Assembly (NCBI GenBank): GCA_016647705.1
Contig: CM028335.1
Location: 41,667,026 to 41,731,025 of the forward strand
Length of the DNA: 64,000 bases
Direction: 5' to 3'
From: Eucommia ulmoides
Lineage: Eukaryota > Streptophyta > Magnoliopsida > Garryales > Eucommiaceae
Part shown: one piece after another, positions 48,577-59,799 of the stretch
How the letters are laid out: every line of letters begins with the position of its first letter
Numbering within the stretch: the stretch's first letter is position 1
Notes under the pieces: model-generated
What the model was told of the DNA's origin: nothing
Databases searched by the model: none
Seen by the model: only the letters and a program-made list of their open reading frames with translations
Program-made: the position numbers and the translations under genes

Positions 48577-48772
48577 AATCCCACGTCAACAGTGCCAAAA
48601 ACATGGTGTGTTGACGGGACTAGAATACGCTATATTTGGTTCTCCTATTTAAAACTTAAGTTCTGAGTCGTTACCGCGTTTCTTTTGAAATATTCAATTA
48701 AAATTCAAACTAATCCCCGATAACGGCTCCAAAAACTTGGTAGACGTTGACAGGAATGGAATTTGACAACAA
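48577..48772 (-). repeat. Two extra primer-site-like units in E2
   Basis: Besides the real site, units at 48577-48610 (CAACAGTGCCAAAAACATGGTG) are echoed at 48712-48742 (ATAACGGCTCCAAAAACTTGG); each includes the 3' part of the tRNA-Asp match, the A-rich spacer and the LTR start TGGT. They are progressively less like the tRNA with distance from the LTR. Confidence 0.75.
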
Positions 48773-48794
48773 CCAATCCTCGGCAACGGCGCCA
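48773..48794 (-). other. Primer-binding site of E2 (tRNA-Asp type)
   Basis: The minus strand reads TGGCGCCGTTGCCGAGGAT, matching the complement of plant tRNA-Asp 3' end (CCCCGGCAACGGCGCCA) with one change. It is 6 nt from the LTR. Confidence 0.9.
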
Positions 48795-48800
48795 AAAACT

Positions 48801-50308
48801 TGGTAGGTGCGCGAAATATGCACGCCTACTTACGCTCGCAAGTATACGAGATCTAAAGTTTTAATATAGTGGATCTTTAAGATCGAATATTGTTCTCACA
48901 GAGAAGAGTGTGAATAATTGAATTGAATACCGCAATTGACGTAGTCTCATGTTATCCTGACGACGAAAGACATAAATTGAAATTAAACAAAGCTAAACTA
49001 CAATTAGTGGGTTAATTCTAACTAAGTTGATTAATTAGGGATTGATTTCGTTCACTTAATACACGTTTGATTTCGTTTAGTTAACAATAACGGAGTTTAG
49101 GTATCTAACAATCTTGGATCATAAACTCCTCCGCCACCTCTTCCGAGTGTAAGATGAGGGAATACGAGACTTCGTGCCGATGAAGAGGTCCCCCGCGATG
49201 TCTTAACGACTCTAGGCCACGTGAGTCTTCACCCAATGTCATCGATTGCACACTAACTAATGCCCTCCCTAGTCGTTAGGTCGTAACGATGTGTTTACCC
49301 TAGTCCGAATCCTAGGTTACCTCTCCCGAGTGTCAAACCCTAGATTCTCAAATAAAACCCTAATACCATTACAAGCATATTAAGATCATCATCAAATGAT
49401 AAACACAATCGGACTTAAAAGCAACAACCGTTAAAGAAACGTATATTAAAGCAAACAAGTATTTACACAACTACACATTTCCCTAACTAATCTCTAATTT
49501 ACACTAACATGTTCTTAGCCAATACAACATTTAATCTAGAGGAGATCATCATTATCAACAATAAACATTTAATACAAAGATGAAAACAAGGGAAGAAAAG
49601 CCAAATCGCAAAGTGAAGTAGTCCACTTTCGCCAAAGAACAATCCTCCCGAGCTTCCTCTTCTCCGTTGATGAACATCCTCTTCTAGCTCTTCAAGGGTT
49701 AGCCAAGAACACCTCCTAAACTAATCTAATCTAACTAAGGTTAAAGAGAGCTCTCAAGAACAATCAAGCCCTCTCCTACGTCTAAGGTAAGGGTCTCCAC
49801 GTTTTGAGGTTTGGGGGAAAAAAGGGGTTAAATAGGTAAGGTTTGGAAATATCTTCAAAATATATGAAAACAGATATTTTGGTGCAGAGTGTCACTGCCT
49901 AAGCAGTGGTTCACCGCTTAGGCGGTGGCTTTAAGTCGGTTAAGCTTCTGTCAGTAACTTCGCCTAGGCGGTGGTTTTTCTGCCTAGGCAGTGGCTGCTA
50001 GCACAACATTCTGACCTTTTCTAGCCTAGGCGGTGGTTTTCTCTCCTAGGCGGTGGTTCAGCCCTTCAGCACTTCCAACATTCTGCCTCTTTTCCGCTTA
50101 GGCGGTAAAACTTCGGCCTAGGCGGTGGTCTTCATTCACTAAAACCCTATTTTGCACATTTTGTTCACCGTTTCTCCACCGTTTTCGCTTGTTTAACGCC
50201 CTTTAACGTCCCTTCCCTATTCTACACTAAAACACAATTAAATATAACCAAAATGCTTGAAAACTAACAAATTTGGTTTAGAAATAGATAGGTTTTTCAC
50301 ACCTATCA
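48801..50308 (-). repeat. E2 5' LTR
   Basis: Right-hand LTR beside the primer site. A TATA-like CCTATTTAAC on the minus strand (49827-49836) is a promoter candidate. Palindrome cluster at 49896-50130; its first hairpin (ACTGCCTAAGCAGTG / CACCGCTTAGGCGGT) has two arm mismatches. Confidence 0.9.
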
Positions 50309-50852
50309 ACCCTCTTATGAGCTCACACTCTTTTACCTTTTTCCACTCTTTAGTTCACTCTTCTAGTTTTTTATTGACTTAACCAACCTCAATCAAAAAA
50401 TTTGTTGTGGTAATCCAAACTCAACAAATCGATTCACTATAAATGAGATTTTAAGAACGAAAACAACGCGGACAAGAAGAAACAAAGGAAAGTTTGTGGA
50501 CTAGAATAAGAAAAAATAATTCTCAATTTTTTATTGAGGGGGGCTGTTGAAGTTTCATGGTTTTTTTTTTTTTTTTGTTTCTATTTTTTTGGGGTTTTTT
50601 TTTTTTTTTTTTTTTTTTTTGAAAGAATGAAATTCAGCAACTTTTAAAAAAATGAGATTTGACCAGAATAAAGGTACACTGTGTTTTTTATAAAGATCTG
50701 ACCAATTTGAATAGAACGAAAAAAAATGCATTATACTTTAAAGAAAGTCGGACCAGATTTGACGATATAATTTGGTCAAGAAATTTTTTTAGGAATGAAT
50801 AGATATTAATGAATGAAAAAGAAAAGGATAGATAAAACCTGATTTAGACTTT

Positions 50853-50865
50853 ACTCTGATTACCA
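50853..50865 (-). other. Primer-binding site of gypsy-2
   Basis: The minus strand reads TGGTAATCAGAGT, close to the initiator-Met site TGGTATCAGAGC with one inserted A and a changed last base. It lies 2 nt from the LTR at 50868. T-rich low-complexity DNA (50550-50622) lies between it and E2. Confidence 0.7.
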
Positions 50866-50867
50866 AA

Positions 50868-51720
50868 TGACGCGAACCTCACCAAGGATTAGTGAGACCC
50901 GAAACCAACTTAGAGTTTCTTCGCGAGTATCGAACTAAATTAGATTTATAAACGAACAAATAAGAACACGAAAATACAAAATTTAGGATAGATTACCTTG
51001 ACCCAACGTTTATGAATGAAATGCAAACCAATGGTATAGGAACGATCTTGACCCGATGATTATAACGAATCACGAACAAAAAATATAGGGTTTCAACGCC
51101 ACAAAAAATTCTTGATAAGTTCGGGAAAGTTCTTTGAAGAACTTAAGAGAAAACTCTCATAATTGTATTAATCAAAGTAATGTATCTTTCCAATGCGATA
51201 CAAGTCTCTTAACTAGGTGGCCAACAATAAAAGAAAATCCTAGGCTAATGAATAGTACACGTGAACAATGTCGATGAACAATACCATGAATAGTGGCGGC
51301 CATACTAGAAATAAAAGGAATCCTAGAGAAACAAGGAAACCCTACTCCTAATATAAAAAGGAAATGATCAATTCCTAATCTAAAAAGGAAAAAGGTTAAT
51401 TTGGTATTCATGCCTTACAAATCAACAATAAAAATTAAAATATATAAAAATAAAAAATAAAGCCTATAAATAAATAAATTATATTAATTTTGCGGTCTGC
51501 ATGCCTAAGCCCATTCAAGTTCACGCCTAAGCCCATTCGCTTGCCTTGATGAGATGGACTAGGTCTTAATCGTCATTTGGGCTTCATTATTTTAAACTCA
51601 GCCCAAAGCTCTTGAATTAACCCACTAAGCGCTTCTTTGATCTTCTTGGATCTTGCCCTAGTAATAAGCCCAATGGGAACATACGGCAGGTCCTTTGATA
51701 GTGCTTGTTGGTTCTCATCA
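50868..51720 (-). repeat. gypsy-2 5' LTR (853 bp)
   Basis: Plus-strand ends TGACGCGAACC and GGTTCTCATCA are inverted matches at 9 of 11 bases, beginning and ending TG...CA. It lies directly beyond the primer site and upstream of the gypsy-2 gag. No second copy is present. Confidence 0.75.
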
Positions 51721-52411
51721 GAAACTTTGCATTTTTTATATTTGCGAATTTGAGTGGGTTATACACATTTGGGTTATTCTTTTTCCTTGAAAAGAACTAG
51801 ATTTTGATTCATCCTATAATTAAATTAGAGTCCTTGTGGGAAGAAACTTTATAATTTTTTATTTGCAAGTTTGAATGTTTGGGTTGGTGTTTAATCAAGA
51901 TAGTTAGGGTTTCGATATTTTTCTTGTGTAAAGTATTAGGGTTTGATCTTTGTTCTGCAAAAATATTAGGTTATTTTTTTCCCTTGAAAAGAATTAGGTT
52001 TTGATTCATCCTGCAATTAAATTAGAGTTTGATTATAAAGGTTCGTTCTAAACTTGTGAAAAAGATATAGTGATAGGTTGATTCTGAGCCAGTTAAAAGA
52101 ATTGAGAATTGTAAGAGTTCGGTTCCTACCTGGTAAAATAATCAAGGGGTTTAGTGGATTGCGAATCTACGTGGAGCTCGGGGGACTTGACACAGATAAG
52201 AGTGGCACGCCAAACTAGGATAAATTCTTATGTGCTGCATTGATTATTTTCCTATATTGTGTTTGGGTATCCATTTAGAATTAAACACATTTTTATTGCG
52301 TAACTAGATAATAATTTATTTAGGAAATTTGATTATTTGTGTTTAAGGATTTAATTGTTTAAATTTTATAACTACCTAATTCACCCCCCTCTTGGGTAGC
52401 TCTTTGGGCCA
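51721..52411 (+). repeat. Family S LTR, right fragment (5' LTR end)
   Basis: It ends CTCTTGGGTAGCTCTTTGGGCCA, the complement of the family S start TGGCCCAGTGAGCTACCC, then has a primer site. It begins where gypsy-2 ends, and together with 41690-42926 it makes one LTR. Confidence 0.75.
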
Positions 52412-52416
52412 ATAAT

Positions 52417-52428
52417 TGGTACTAGAGC
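52417..52428 (+). other. Primer-binding site of family S element
   Basis: TGGTACTAGAGC, a rearranged TGGTATCAGAGC, 5 nt after the LTR end. Confidence 0.7.
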
Positions 52429-52489
52429 TAGTTTAACTCATTTGGCTTAACATCCTAGCTAAAAAAATCACATAGCGCACCCTGTAGGC

Positions 52490-54287
52490 ACTCTAAGTAA
52501 GGGGCAGTCTATACACCGTCCACCTTTGTTCGCAAGTGATAATCATTCTTTCTGGATGGATAGAATAATCACTTTTCTTTAAACCACTAATTATGATGTA
52601 TGGTTGTCTATTGAAGATGGTTCATTCACTCCCAAGAAGAATTGAGTAATTAAGAAGAGGGAACAACTGACTCCCTCGGATAAACAAAAATTATCTATCA
52701 ATTCTCAAGCTATTAATAATCTGTTTTGTTCTTTAGATACAAATGAATATAGCAGAGTTTCAGTTTGTGGATTGGCAAAAAATATATGGGATACATTGCA
52801 AATCACACATAAAGGGACAAATCAAGTAAAACAGTCCAAAATCAATGCCTTGGTTCGATAATTCAAGCTATTCAGAATGGGTGGTGCAGAATCAATTCTG
52901 GAAATGTACACGAGATTCAATAATATCTGCAATAGTCTTGGTCAACTCGGAAAGTCTTATTCTACAGAGGACAAAGTTTGAAAAATCCTGAGATTATTGA
53001 CAAAGGTTTGGGAGCCAAAAGTGACTGCAATCGAGAAAACTAAGGATCTCACAGTGTATAACATTAATGAACTTATTGGAAACCTAATAACATATGAGAC
53101 GACTATTTGAGGATATGAGGATAAAAAATGAAATATCAAAAATAATTTCTTAGCATTGAAATCTCAAAATAATGAGAAAAGAGATAATAGTGATGATATT
53201 CGTCTTAACAGCGAGCAAGAAAATGATGTGACATTTCTCACAAAAAATTTCAAAAATATGACCTGACGAACATTCTATGGAAAGAAAAACTTCAAAATGA
53301 ATAATGTTGAATGCTTCGATTATCACAAGACTGATCATTTTCAATCTGATTGTCCCAAGCCAAAGAAAGAAAAAAAGAAATGATAAGAAAAAGATGAAAA
53401 AGAGTAAGAAGAAATAAATGAAAATCACTTAAGATGACTCGAAGTTGAGTATCTCGGAAAAATCGAGTAGTGATGATTCATCCATACTTGCTTTGATGGC
53501 TACTGGAGATGAGGTAACGAAATGCTCTAATTCTTGTCCTTTAGATTTTGATGATTTGTTTGATGTTTATCAAGAGCTAACGCATAATTATAAAAATTAG
53601 TGTTCTCAAATTAATGCTCTACAAAGTATAATTAATACACTTAACAAGCAAGTGATGAAGTTCGAATCTGAAAACAATGAATTGAAATCCAATGTTTCGG
53701 ATTTACATTCTATTGTTCTCAAATTCACGGGTGCTAAAAATAATTTGAAAATGATTTTGGAGAATTCAAGAGGGATTTATGTTAAAGTTAGAATTGGTTT
53801 TCAGAAAAATCTTAAACAAAAGATATTTCATAAATTCGTTTCTGAAACCAGGAATCTAGTTAGATGTTTTAAATGTGACATTGTGGGGGCATACCGCTAA
53901 GAAATGTTTTTCAAAAGTATCTAAATATAAACAAGTTTGGGTTTCTAAAGGAACTTAAATTGTCTTGGCAGACAAGATCGGACCCACTTAGATTGGGTAC
54001 CACTTAGGAACTATTTAAGGTGCACCTTACAGGTTATTTTGAAAGTATTTATAGGTAAGGAAAAATGGCTTCTAGATAGTGGTTGTTCTCGACACATGAT
54101 GGGTGACAAATCTAAATTCACGTCTTTGACACCCAATGACGGAGGTTATGTGATGTTTGGAAACAACGCAAAGGGTAAAATTATTGGTATAGGTAATATC
54201 GGTAATGAGTCTACTATTATTGAAAATGTGCTTTTAGTAGACTTAAACATAATTTACTTAACATTTGTCAATTATGTGACAAAAGTT
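52490..54287 (+). pseudogene. Family S gag and protease (pseudogene)
   Basis: In broken plus frames: IHRPPLFASDNHSFWMDRI, TNYDVWLSIEDGSF, AINNLFCSLDTNEYSRVS, NIWDTLQITHKGTNQVK (52500-52830); SILEMYTRFNNICNSLGQLG and VWEPKVTAIEKTKDL (52900-53050). This is the copia UBN2-type Gag. First zinc knuckle CFDYHKTDHFQSDCP (53310), second Cys replaced by Tyr. A coiled-coil stretch (53640-53760) precedes a second knuckle, RCFKCDIVG, which then shifts frame at a G run (53884). Protease core WLLDSGCSRHMMGD at 54066, with the catalytic D-S-G. Integrase and RT are absent; the sequence runs into T-rich DNA. Confidence 0.85.
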
Positions 54288-54294
54288 ATAATGT

Positions 54295-54774
54295 GGTTTT
54301 TTTTTTCTTTTCTTTTTTTTCTTTTTTTTATCATAATAGGTGCACCATTTTTTAATTTTTTTTTTTTTTTTATATTATTATATGTAAGAAGATAAGAAAA
54401 ATTTATTTATGAAAAGCAACAACAGAATAAAATAGATTAAAAATAAAGAACAAATGTCCTCCTTTTAGATTGCCAATCAATTATAGAAGAATCAACAAGT
54501 TTGGGCCTAAGGGGATTTTATTTATTTAGTTAAAGAATTTTTTGACAAAAAACTAGTATTTTATTTTAATATAAAAGAACAAAGTAAAACCAAGTTTAAG
54601 AACACATTTTTATTGGAATGTGGAAAACTATGTTTTAAGTATGAGAACAAGAAGTAAAAAATTATTATAAACAAAGTATACAAAACATTTATTTATGAAA
54701 GTAATTTAGAAAAACAAAGTTTATTTTTTGAGTAAAACACCAAGTAATTTTTAATGTTTGCTTTAGTTAGTCCA

Positions 54775-54832
<58 letters not shown>

Positions 54833-54900
54833 TACAAGTGTCAGTCTTGCTCATAACTAAGAAGAAGAAAATGTTTATGAAGAAGGCACACACTTATCAC
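54295..54900. other. T-rich and microsatellite DNA, no gene
   Basis: Poly(T)-rich 54298-54375 and a TA/GA microsatellite at 54775-54830 (pure TA then pure GA). The junction of the family S relic with the Tat/Ogre-like LTR lies here but could not be fixed. Confidence 0.7.
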
Positions 54901-56874
54901 TGAAGGAATAGATAACCTCTCTTTATTCCATCTTTTAGCCACAAGGGTCTAGACATAGTATTATATAAAGGGTGTCAGTCCATGATCTGAGATGTAGGGT
55001 CAGTCCATGATCTAGGCTTATATATATAAGGGTGTCAGTCCACATCATGAGACGTCGGGTCAGGCCGTGATCTAGGCTAGTGCAGAAAGGCACAGAGCGA
55101 GAAAAGTAAATGTTAATTGTTAGTAGTTAGTAGTCCATAGTCGGTGGTTTATTTTAAGTTTATTGAGTTTGGTTTCATGTGTTCTTGACAAAGGCCAAAA
55201 ATGCTATACATATACCATATGTTCTTGTTGCTCTTGACACAAAACAAAACTATATACACTATATACAAACCTAAGACACTTAAAGACAACCAAAAGAACA
55301 CTATATACAAACAATATTAGGGTACTAAACAAACAAAATTGAAGAGGAGTTTAAGAGAAACCTACCTAACTTAGGGGAGTAGTATTTCCCTATGTGTGTT
55401 TTCCTTCTTCTCCTTCTTTAACCTCTTCTTCTTTTTTGCTAGGTTGTTCTTGAGAAATTTCTTGAAATCTTGTTAAAAGAGTATTAAGATCACCTTTTAG
55501 CAACTTTTTTGGAAGAATTTAAGTATGTTTATGAGGTAGAAAGCTTAAGAGATCAAGAGCCTTGAGAGAGAAATTCGAGCTTGGAGAAAGAAGTGGTCTG
55601 ATTAAACTTGCTTCCTAATGAAAACACGCTACCTTTTATAGGTAAAGGCATGCATGCGCATTGGTGAATGCGCAGGTATAGTTAGCCTATTTTAATTGGT
55701 CTTTTAATGCTCATTTATGGCTATTTATGGCTAGATCGATTTAGGCAATGATCAAGATTTCATATTATCTTGTAGGTAATCATGAAGATCTTGTCATGAT
55801 GATCAAAGCCAAAATCTTCTCCACTTAGTTTTCTATTTAATTCCCAATTTAAAGTTATTTAATTGTTATATAATACTACATTTAATGGCCTTAATGTCCT
55901 TGTCATGATGGAAGCTAATTAGGATAGGTTTTTAGGCACTAATTATCCTAGGATATTTTGTTTCATCATGAGTTTTTTTTCTTTCTTTCTTTTTTTATCA
56001 AAATCTTGCCAAAAGATTTGATATTTAACGCTAGTATTTAATGTTATTTAATTCTCTTAATGATTTAGTCACGATGAACGACACTTAAGCATAGGTTTAG
56101 TCACTTAAATACTTATGGAATGATGATATTTTATCATCAAGGGATGTTCATGAATCAAATCTTCCATAAGATTGCCTATTAAATGCTTCGTTTAATGCTT
56201 TCATTTAATGCCATTTAATGATCATTAATGATGGTATGCTAATTCTACTAGTATAGGCATCATGACATCCATAGCAAATGATCATATTCTTGTGAATGAA
56301 ATCTCTCCATAAGATACTCATTAAATTCTTGAATTTAATGCCAACTTTGCTAAGGGCACATCAATAGAAGAATCCTATACTGTTTCTAAGCTTTTGAAGA
56401 TGTTCTCTTAGTAATATTGGTGTCTTGGGAACTCATTTATCTAATCAAGACTTTAAATAAGAAATTAAACAAATATTTTTTGTTCTCAATTTGATAGACC
56501 CGGCGAAAACGAAATTTTAGGGTTTAAAACGTGAAGTAAATGTAATTGGTGAAATTTCCTTAAATTAAAGGGTATAAATTAATTTAAAATATAAACTTAA
56601 TATTCACAGAAAATTTACTTGTAACATTGTAATTTTAGTCCCCATTAACTTTTACAACTTTCGAAATTGACCCGAAACCTTTGTTTATACCGAATTTCGA
56701 TCGAATTGACGATTTTATGTTTGTTATGTTTTTTTATATTTTTATAGTATCAAATGTAATTTAAGGCATAAATTCATTCCCTCTAAACTTTGGTTTAAAG
56801 TTTATCCGTGTTTGTAAGTTAGACCCGATACTTTCTGAAAACTAAAATGAGCGGGACAAAATGTGGTGTCTACA
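54900..56874 (-). repeat. Tat/Ogre-like LTR, partial
   Basis: The minus strand starts TGTAGACACCACATTTTGTC at 56874, identical to the start of the solo LTR at 35810, and shares the CATTTAATGCC-type middle part, the CTATAAAA box and the leader region. Next to it AGCAT (56875-56879) would be the target copy. The other end was not found. Confidence 0.7.
54961..55080. repeat. 60-bp tandem duplication in the LTR
   Basis: Units 54961-55020 and 55021-55080 share AGGGTGTCAGTCCA, GGGTCAG and TGATCTAGGCT. Each unit has an inner echo of GTCAGTCCA. Confidence 0.9.
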
Positions 56875-56879
56875 AGCAT

Positions 56880-58187
56880 AACAACCAAAAACATTGCGAA
56901 AGTAAATCTTCCCCAATCAAATATCTCTATACTCTCCAAATTGCCTAAGGCTTCCACAAATTGTAATGGAATAGTGTTGCTGTCAGAGCTCATTAACATG
57001 CCACCGACGAAGTAGAGAAGGAGAATATGCCACAATTGGACCCGATGAACTGGGTCCTTGGGTGCCACCTCCTGAAACAAGGTATATAAGGAGAGATGAT
57101 GGTATCTAAGATGATCTCCTGATGCAGCATCGATGGAGATGGGACCAAGTAAATCCACTGCCCGTGCCAAACTGCCCATGCCAAACTACCCATGCCAAAC
57201 TGATCTGATGCATAGGCACAACTCCGCCTTAGAATCGTATCTCAGTGATTATAGCTCGATCCAACGGGGTCGGCACTAGCTCATCACATACTAAGTGGAG
57301 AGTGTTAGTAGATGAGAACCACCTCTTTGTAAATCATTCTTATAGCCATGATCAATTCGCAAAGCGTGGATGCTAAGGAAATCTCTAAAGTCGCAAGCCA
57401 CTAATAAAGATCGATAATTGACATGCATTTTTCCTTTATACAAGATGCTAAAGGATAACCATGAACCCCAAAAGATCTTATGGCACAAAAGGTTAACCTA
57501 CACAAATTTTACATGTAACTGTAAAGAACTAGGAACACAAAATTGTAGGAAGTAAGGGGAAAAAAAGACGATCGAAAACCTGAGTAGAATAAAGGTGAAT
57601 CGAAGGGTGATGACTGAGATCTTCTAAGAGACACAGATCCTCCAGGACTATACACTAAAGATACTTCATATCAAAAGTAAGATCTCGAAATAGTAAGGGG
57701 GTAAGATCCTCCTTCTCAAGATACTCATCAAGAAAGTCCTCTAAAAGATCCTCATCTAGTACCTCATCCTCGGAAGTAGCATAATCAGGATTAGTTGCCT
57801 ACTCCACCTCCTTTTTCGATGTTGTAGGGTCTCGATGCTCCATGTCACTATATGGCCCATCGTCTCGCACCCCATCAAAGAGGACTCCATCGTCGCTCTC
57901 TCTATCACAGGAATCAAAGCCAAAGTCTCCATTGTATCTGTCATCGACGCTTTCTCCATCACAAGTACCAAAGTTGAAGTCTCTATCATATCAACCATCG
58001 ATACTGGTGTTGCTACCTCGACTCGAGCATGGCTAATATTCGCACGGACTATAACACTCACAAGACCGTGAGCACGCTTTGAAGTGCACCCGTAAGTCTC
58101 AGAAGAGTTTGACGATGCCACGCTCTTCCCACGCGAGTAGAAAAGACTAAGATCGCCCCTCCCTGAAGATTTTAATTCAGACATCAT
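56880..58187 (-). pseudogene. DUF1985/plant-mobile-domain-like transposon protein (pseudogene)
   Basis: The minus strand begins at Met 58187 (MSELKSSGRGDLSLFYSRG). A 54-bp in-frame repeat follows, then an acidic segment in another frame (LDEDLLEDFLDEYLEKEDL, about 57755-57700). At 57040-56890 it reads LWHILLLYFVGGMLM, LQFVEALGNLESIEIFDWGRFTF. The hydrophobic LLYF.GG plus DWGR..F pattern is that of DUF1985 and plant mobile domain proteins, which occur in MULE-type and other transposons and in some host genes. Frames shift several times and the Tat/Ogre-like LTR cuts it at 56874. Which of the two families it belongs to is not certain. Confidence 0.5.
57894..58001. repeat. 54-bp (18-codon) tandem repeat in the pseudogene
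   Basis: Units 57894-57947 and 57948-58001 share CGCT.TCTC.ATCACA and CATCGA. The period is a multiple of three, so it formed while the frame was coding or by chance. Confidence 0.8.
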
Positions 58188-58350
58188 AGGAAGTACACAC
58201 CAACAAATTAAGAGATAAAGGATAACAAATTAATATTATATTAAAAGCTAAACAAGGCAATAGTTTATCACTAGGATAAACACGTCACAAGTTTAAAAGA
58301 GAGATGCTATTCAATCTCGTGCATCCCGAAGTGGTTGATGTATAAAATGA

Positions 58351-59779
58351 GGTGGCTTTTGGTTAGTGTTCCCACTTTTCTCAACCCACCTGGGATGGTT
58401 TGGGTTGAGTTAAGTTGAGAATTCCATTTCTTTCTAGGAACAGAATTGCGTTTGGTAACGACAAAATTTTGTTTTATGCTGGAAACATAATTGTGTTTGG
58501 TAATGATATTATCCTAGAATTGATTTCAACAACCTAAATCCCAACCTAGAAAACCAATTATTCCATAAAATTCAGCCAAAAACGAGATGAAACAACCCTC
58601 AAAAATCGAAAATAAATAGCTATACCAGGTCAAGCTCAAAGATAAACAAACTTTGATATCAAAAATTTGTTCTTTGCTAAGAAAACACCAATTTCACAAG
58701 AATCATACTTCAAAATGCAAAACCCAATTGAACATCAAGTGTTTTAGACACCAAAATTGCCAAGAAATCATTGATAAATCAAGAACGATCCCTAAACTAA
58801 AATCAAGAACGAACCCTAAACCAAATTCAAGAATCAAACCCTAAATTGATTTGAGCAATGAAATCAAAATTGAAATCGATTTAGTCATCAATTTCAGTAA
58901 CGAAATTGATATCGAAACCCTAAACCAAAATCAAAAACCAAACCCTAAATTGATTTGAGTAATGAAATCGAAATCGAAACCCTGTTCGGTTTGAGCTTCG
59001 AAACCCTATTCAATCTGTTCTATGGGTTGGGATCGATTTGAGCAATAAAATTGAAATTGAAATCCTATTCAATTTGAGCTTCGAAACGTTATTCAATCTC
59101 ATGAGAGGCAATGAACGATGAGCAATGGCGAGAGGTGATGAAAATGGTGAGGACGATGGAGAATACAAGGAAGATGACCGCAACAGAGATAGGAAAAAAA
59201 TCAATCATTTACCTGCCATAACAACCAATTTCAGATTTCATGATCGAATCGACGATCAAATGACCTTCTTTCTTCTTTGACGACTGAATAAGCTGAACAG
59301 GGCTTCATTTCTCTATCTCTCGACGAATCGACAATCAAACGACCTTCTTCCTTCTTCAACGAAGGCAACGAGTTCGGCAAAGACGATGGCAAGGATGGCA
59401 AAGACGATGGCGAGGAGGGGAGGACGGTGAAGAAAGATTATGAGGGCAAGACTTGAGGAAAAAGATAAGGGGAAAACTTCACATCAAAAAATAAACGATT
59501 TCGCGAGAGTGCGATGAAGTTCAAATAAGGATCTCATTAACATTTAAAAAAATGATGATCGTGTCCCTAAAGTTGGTTGGGTTGGGTTGGGCACAATAAA
59601 AACAGTTTTTTTTTTTGTTTTTTTTTTTTTTTTGTTTCTCATTTTCTTAAGATTGTGAGAATCAATTTTCACTTTTTGGGTTGAGTTGGATTAAGTTTTG
59701 TGTTTGCCAAATGCATTCCCAAACATCAATCCCAAAAATTTTGGCTTGGGTTGGATTGGGAACACTAACCAAATGGGGT
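58351..59779. mobile_element. Harbinger-type MITE 3 (about 1.4 kb), opposite orientation
   Basis: Left end GGTGGCTTTTGGTTAGTGTTC, right end complement ACCCCATTTGGTTAGTGTT; right flank TTA, left flank TGA (decayed). It contains the GAAATCGATTT low-complexity block of MITE 1 in inverse order and the CGTTTGGTAACGACAA block. No transposase. Confidence 0.75.
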
Positions 59780-59799
59780 TTAAAATACTCATTTCCCTA

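Larger units (their letters stand above)
45617..48772 (-). other. E2 non-coding internal region
   Basis: No frame above about 65 codons and no retroelement protein motif on either strand. Homologous to the E1 interior (324-3142). Contains repeated CACACCCCCAAACTTATT blocks (46330-46420) and a palindrome cluster (47776-48012). Confidence 0.8.
44119..50308 (-). mobile_element. Complete non-autonomous LTR retrotransposon E2
   Basis: LTRs at 44119-45616 (1498 bp) and 48801-50308 (1508 bp), each TGGTAGGTGCGCG...CACACCTATCA. Perfect 5-bp target duplication ACCCT at 44114-44118 and 50309-50313. A tRNA-Asp primer site lies beside the right LTR on the minus strand, so transcription would run right to left. 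The 3.2-kb interior encodes nothing recognisable, so enzymes must come from another element. By eye the LTRs differ at about 30 positions in their first 400 bp, so it is old. It is inserted upstream of gypsy-2 gag. Confidence 0.95.

Noticed and set aside
48773-48794. Possible tRNA-Asp gene end
   Set aside because: Only the 3' 18-20 nt match, placed exactly at the LTR; it is a primer-binding site, with no cloverleaf around it.
57835-58071. Plus-strand 78-codon frame with repeated Ile/Ser/Thr
   Set aside because: Antisense shadow of the 54-bp repeat in the minus-strand pseudogene.
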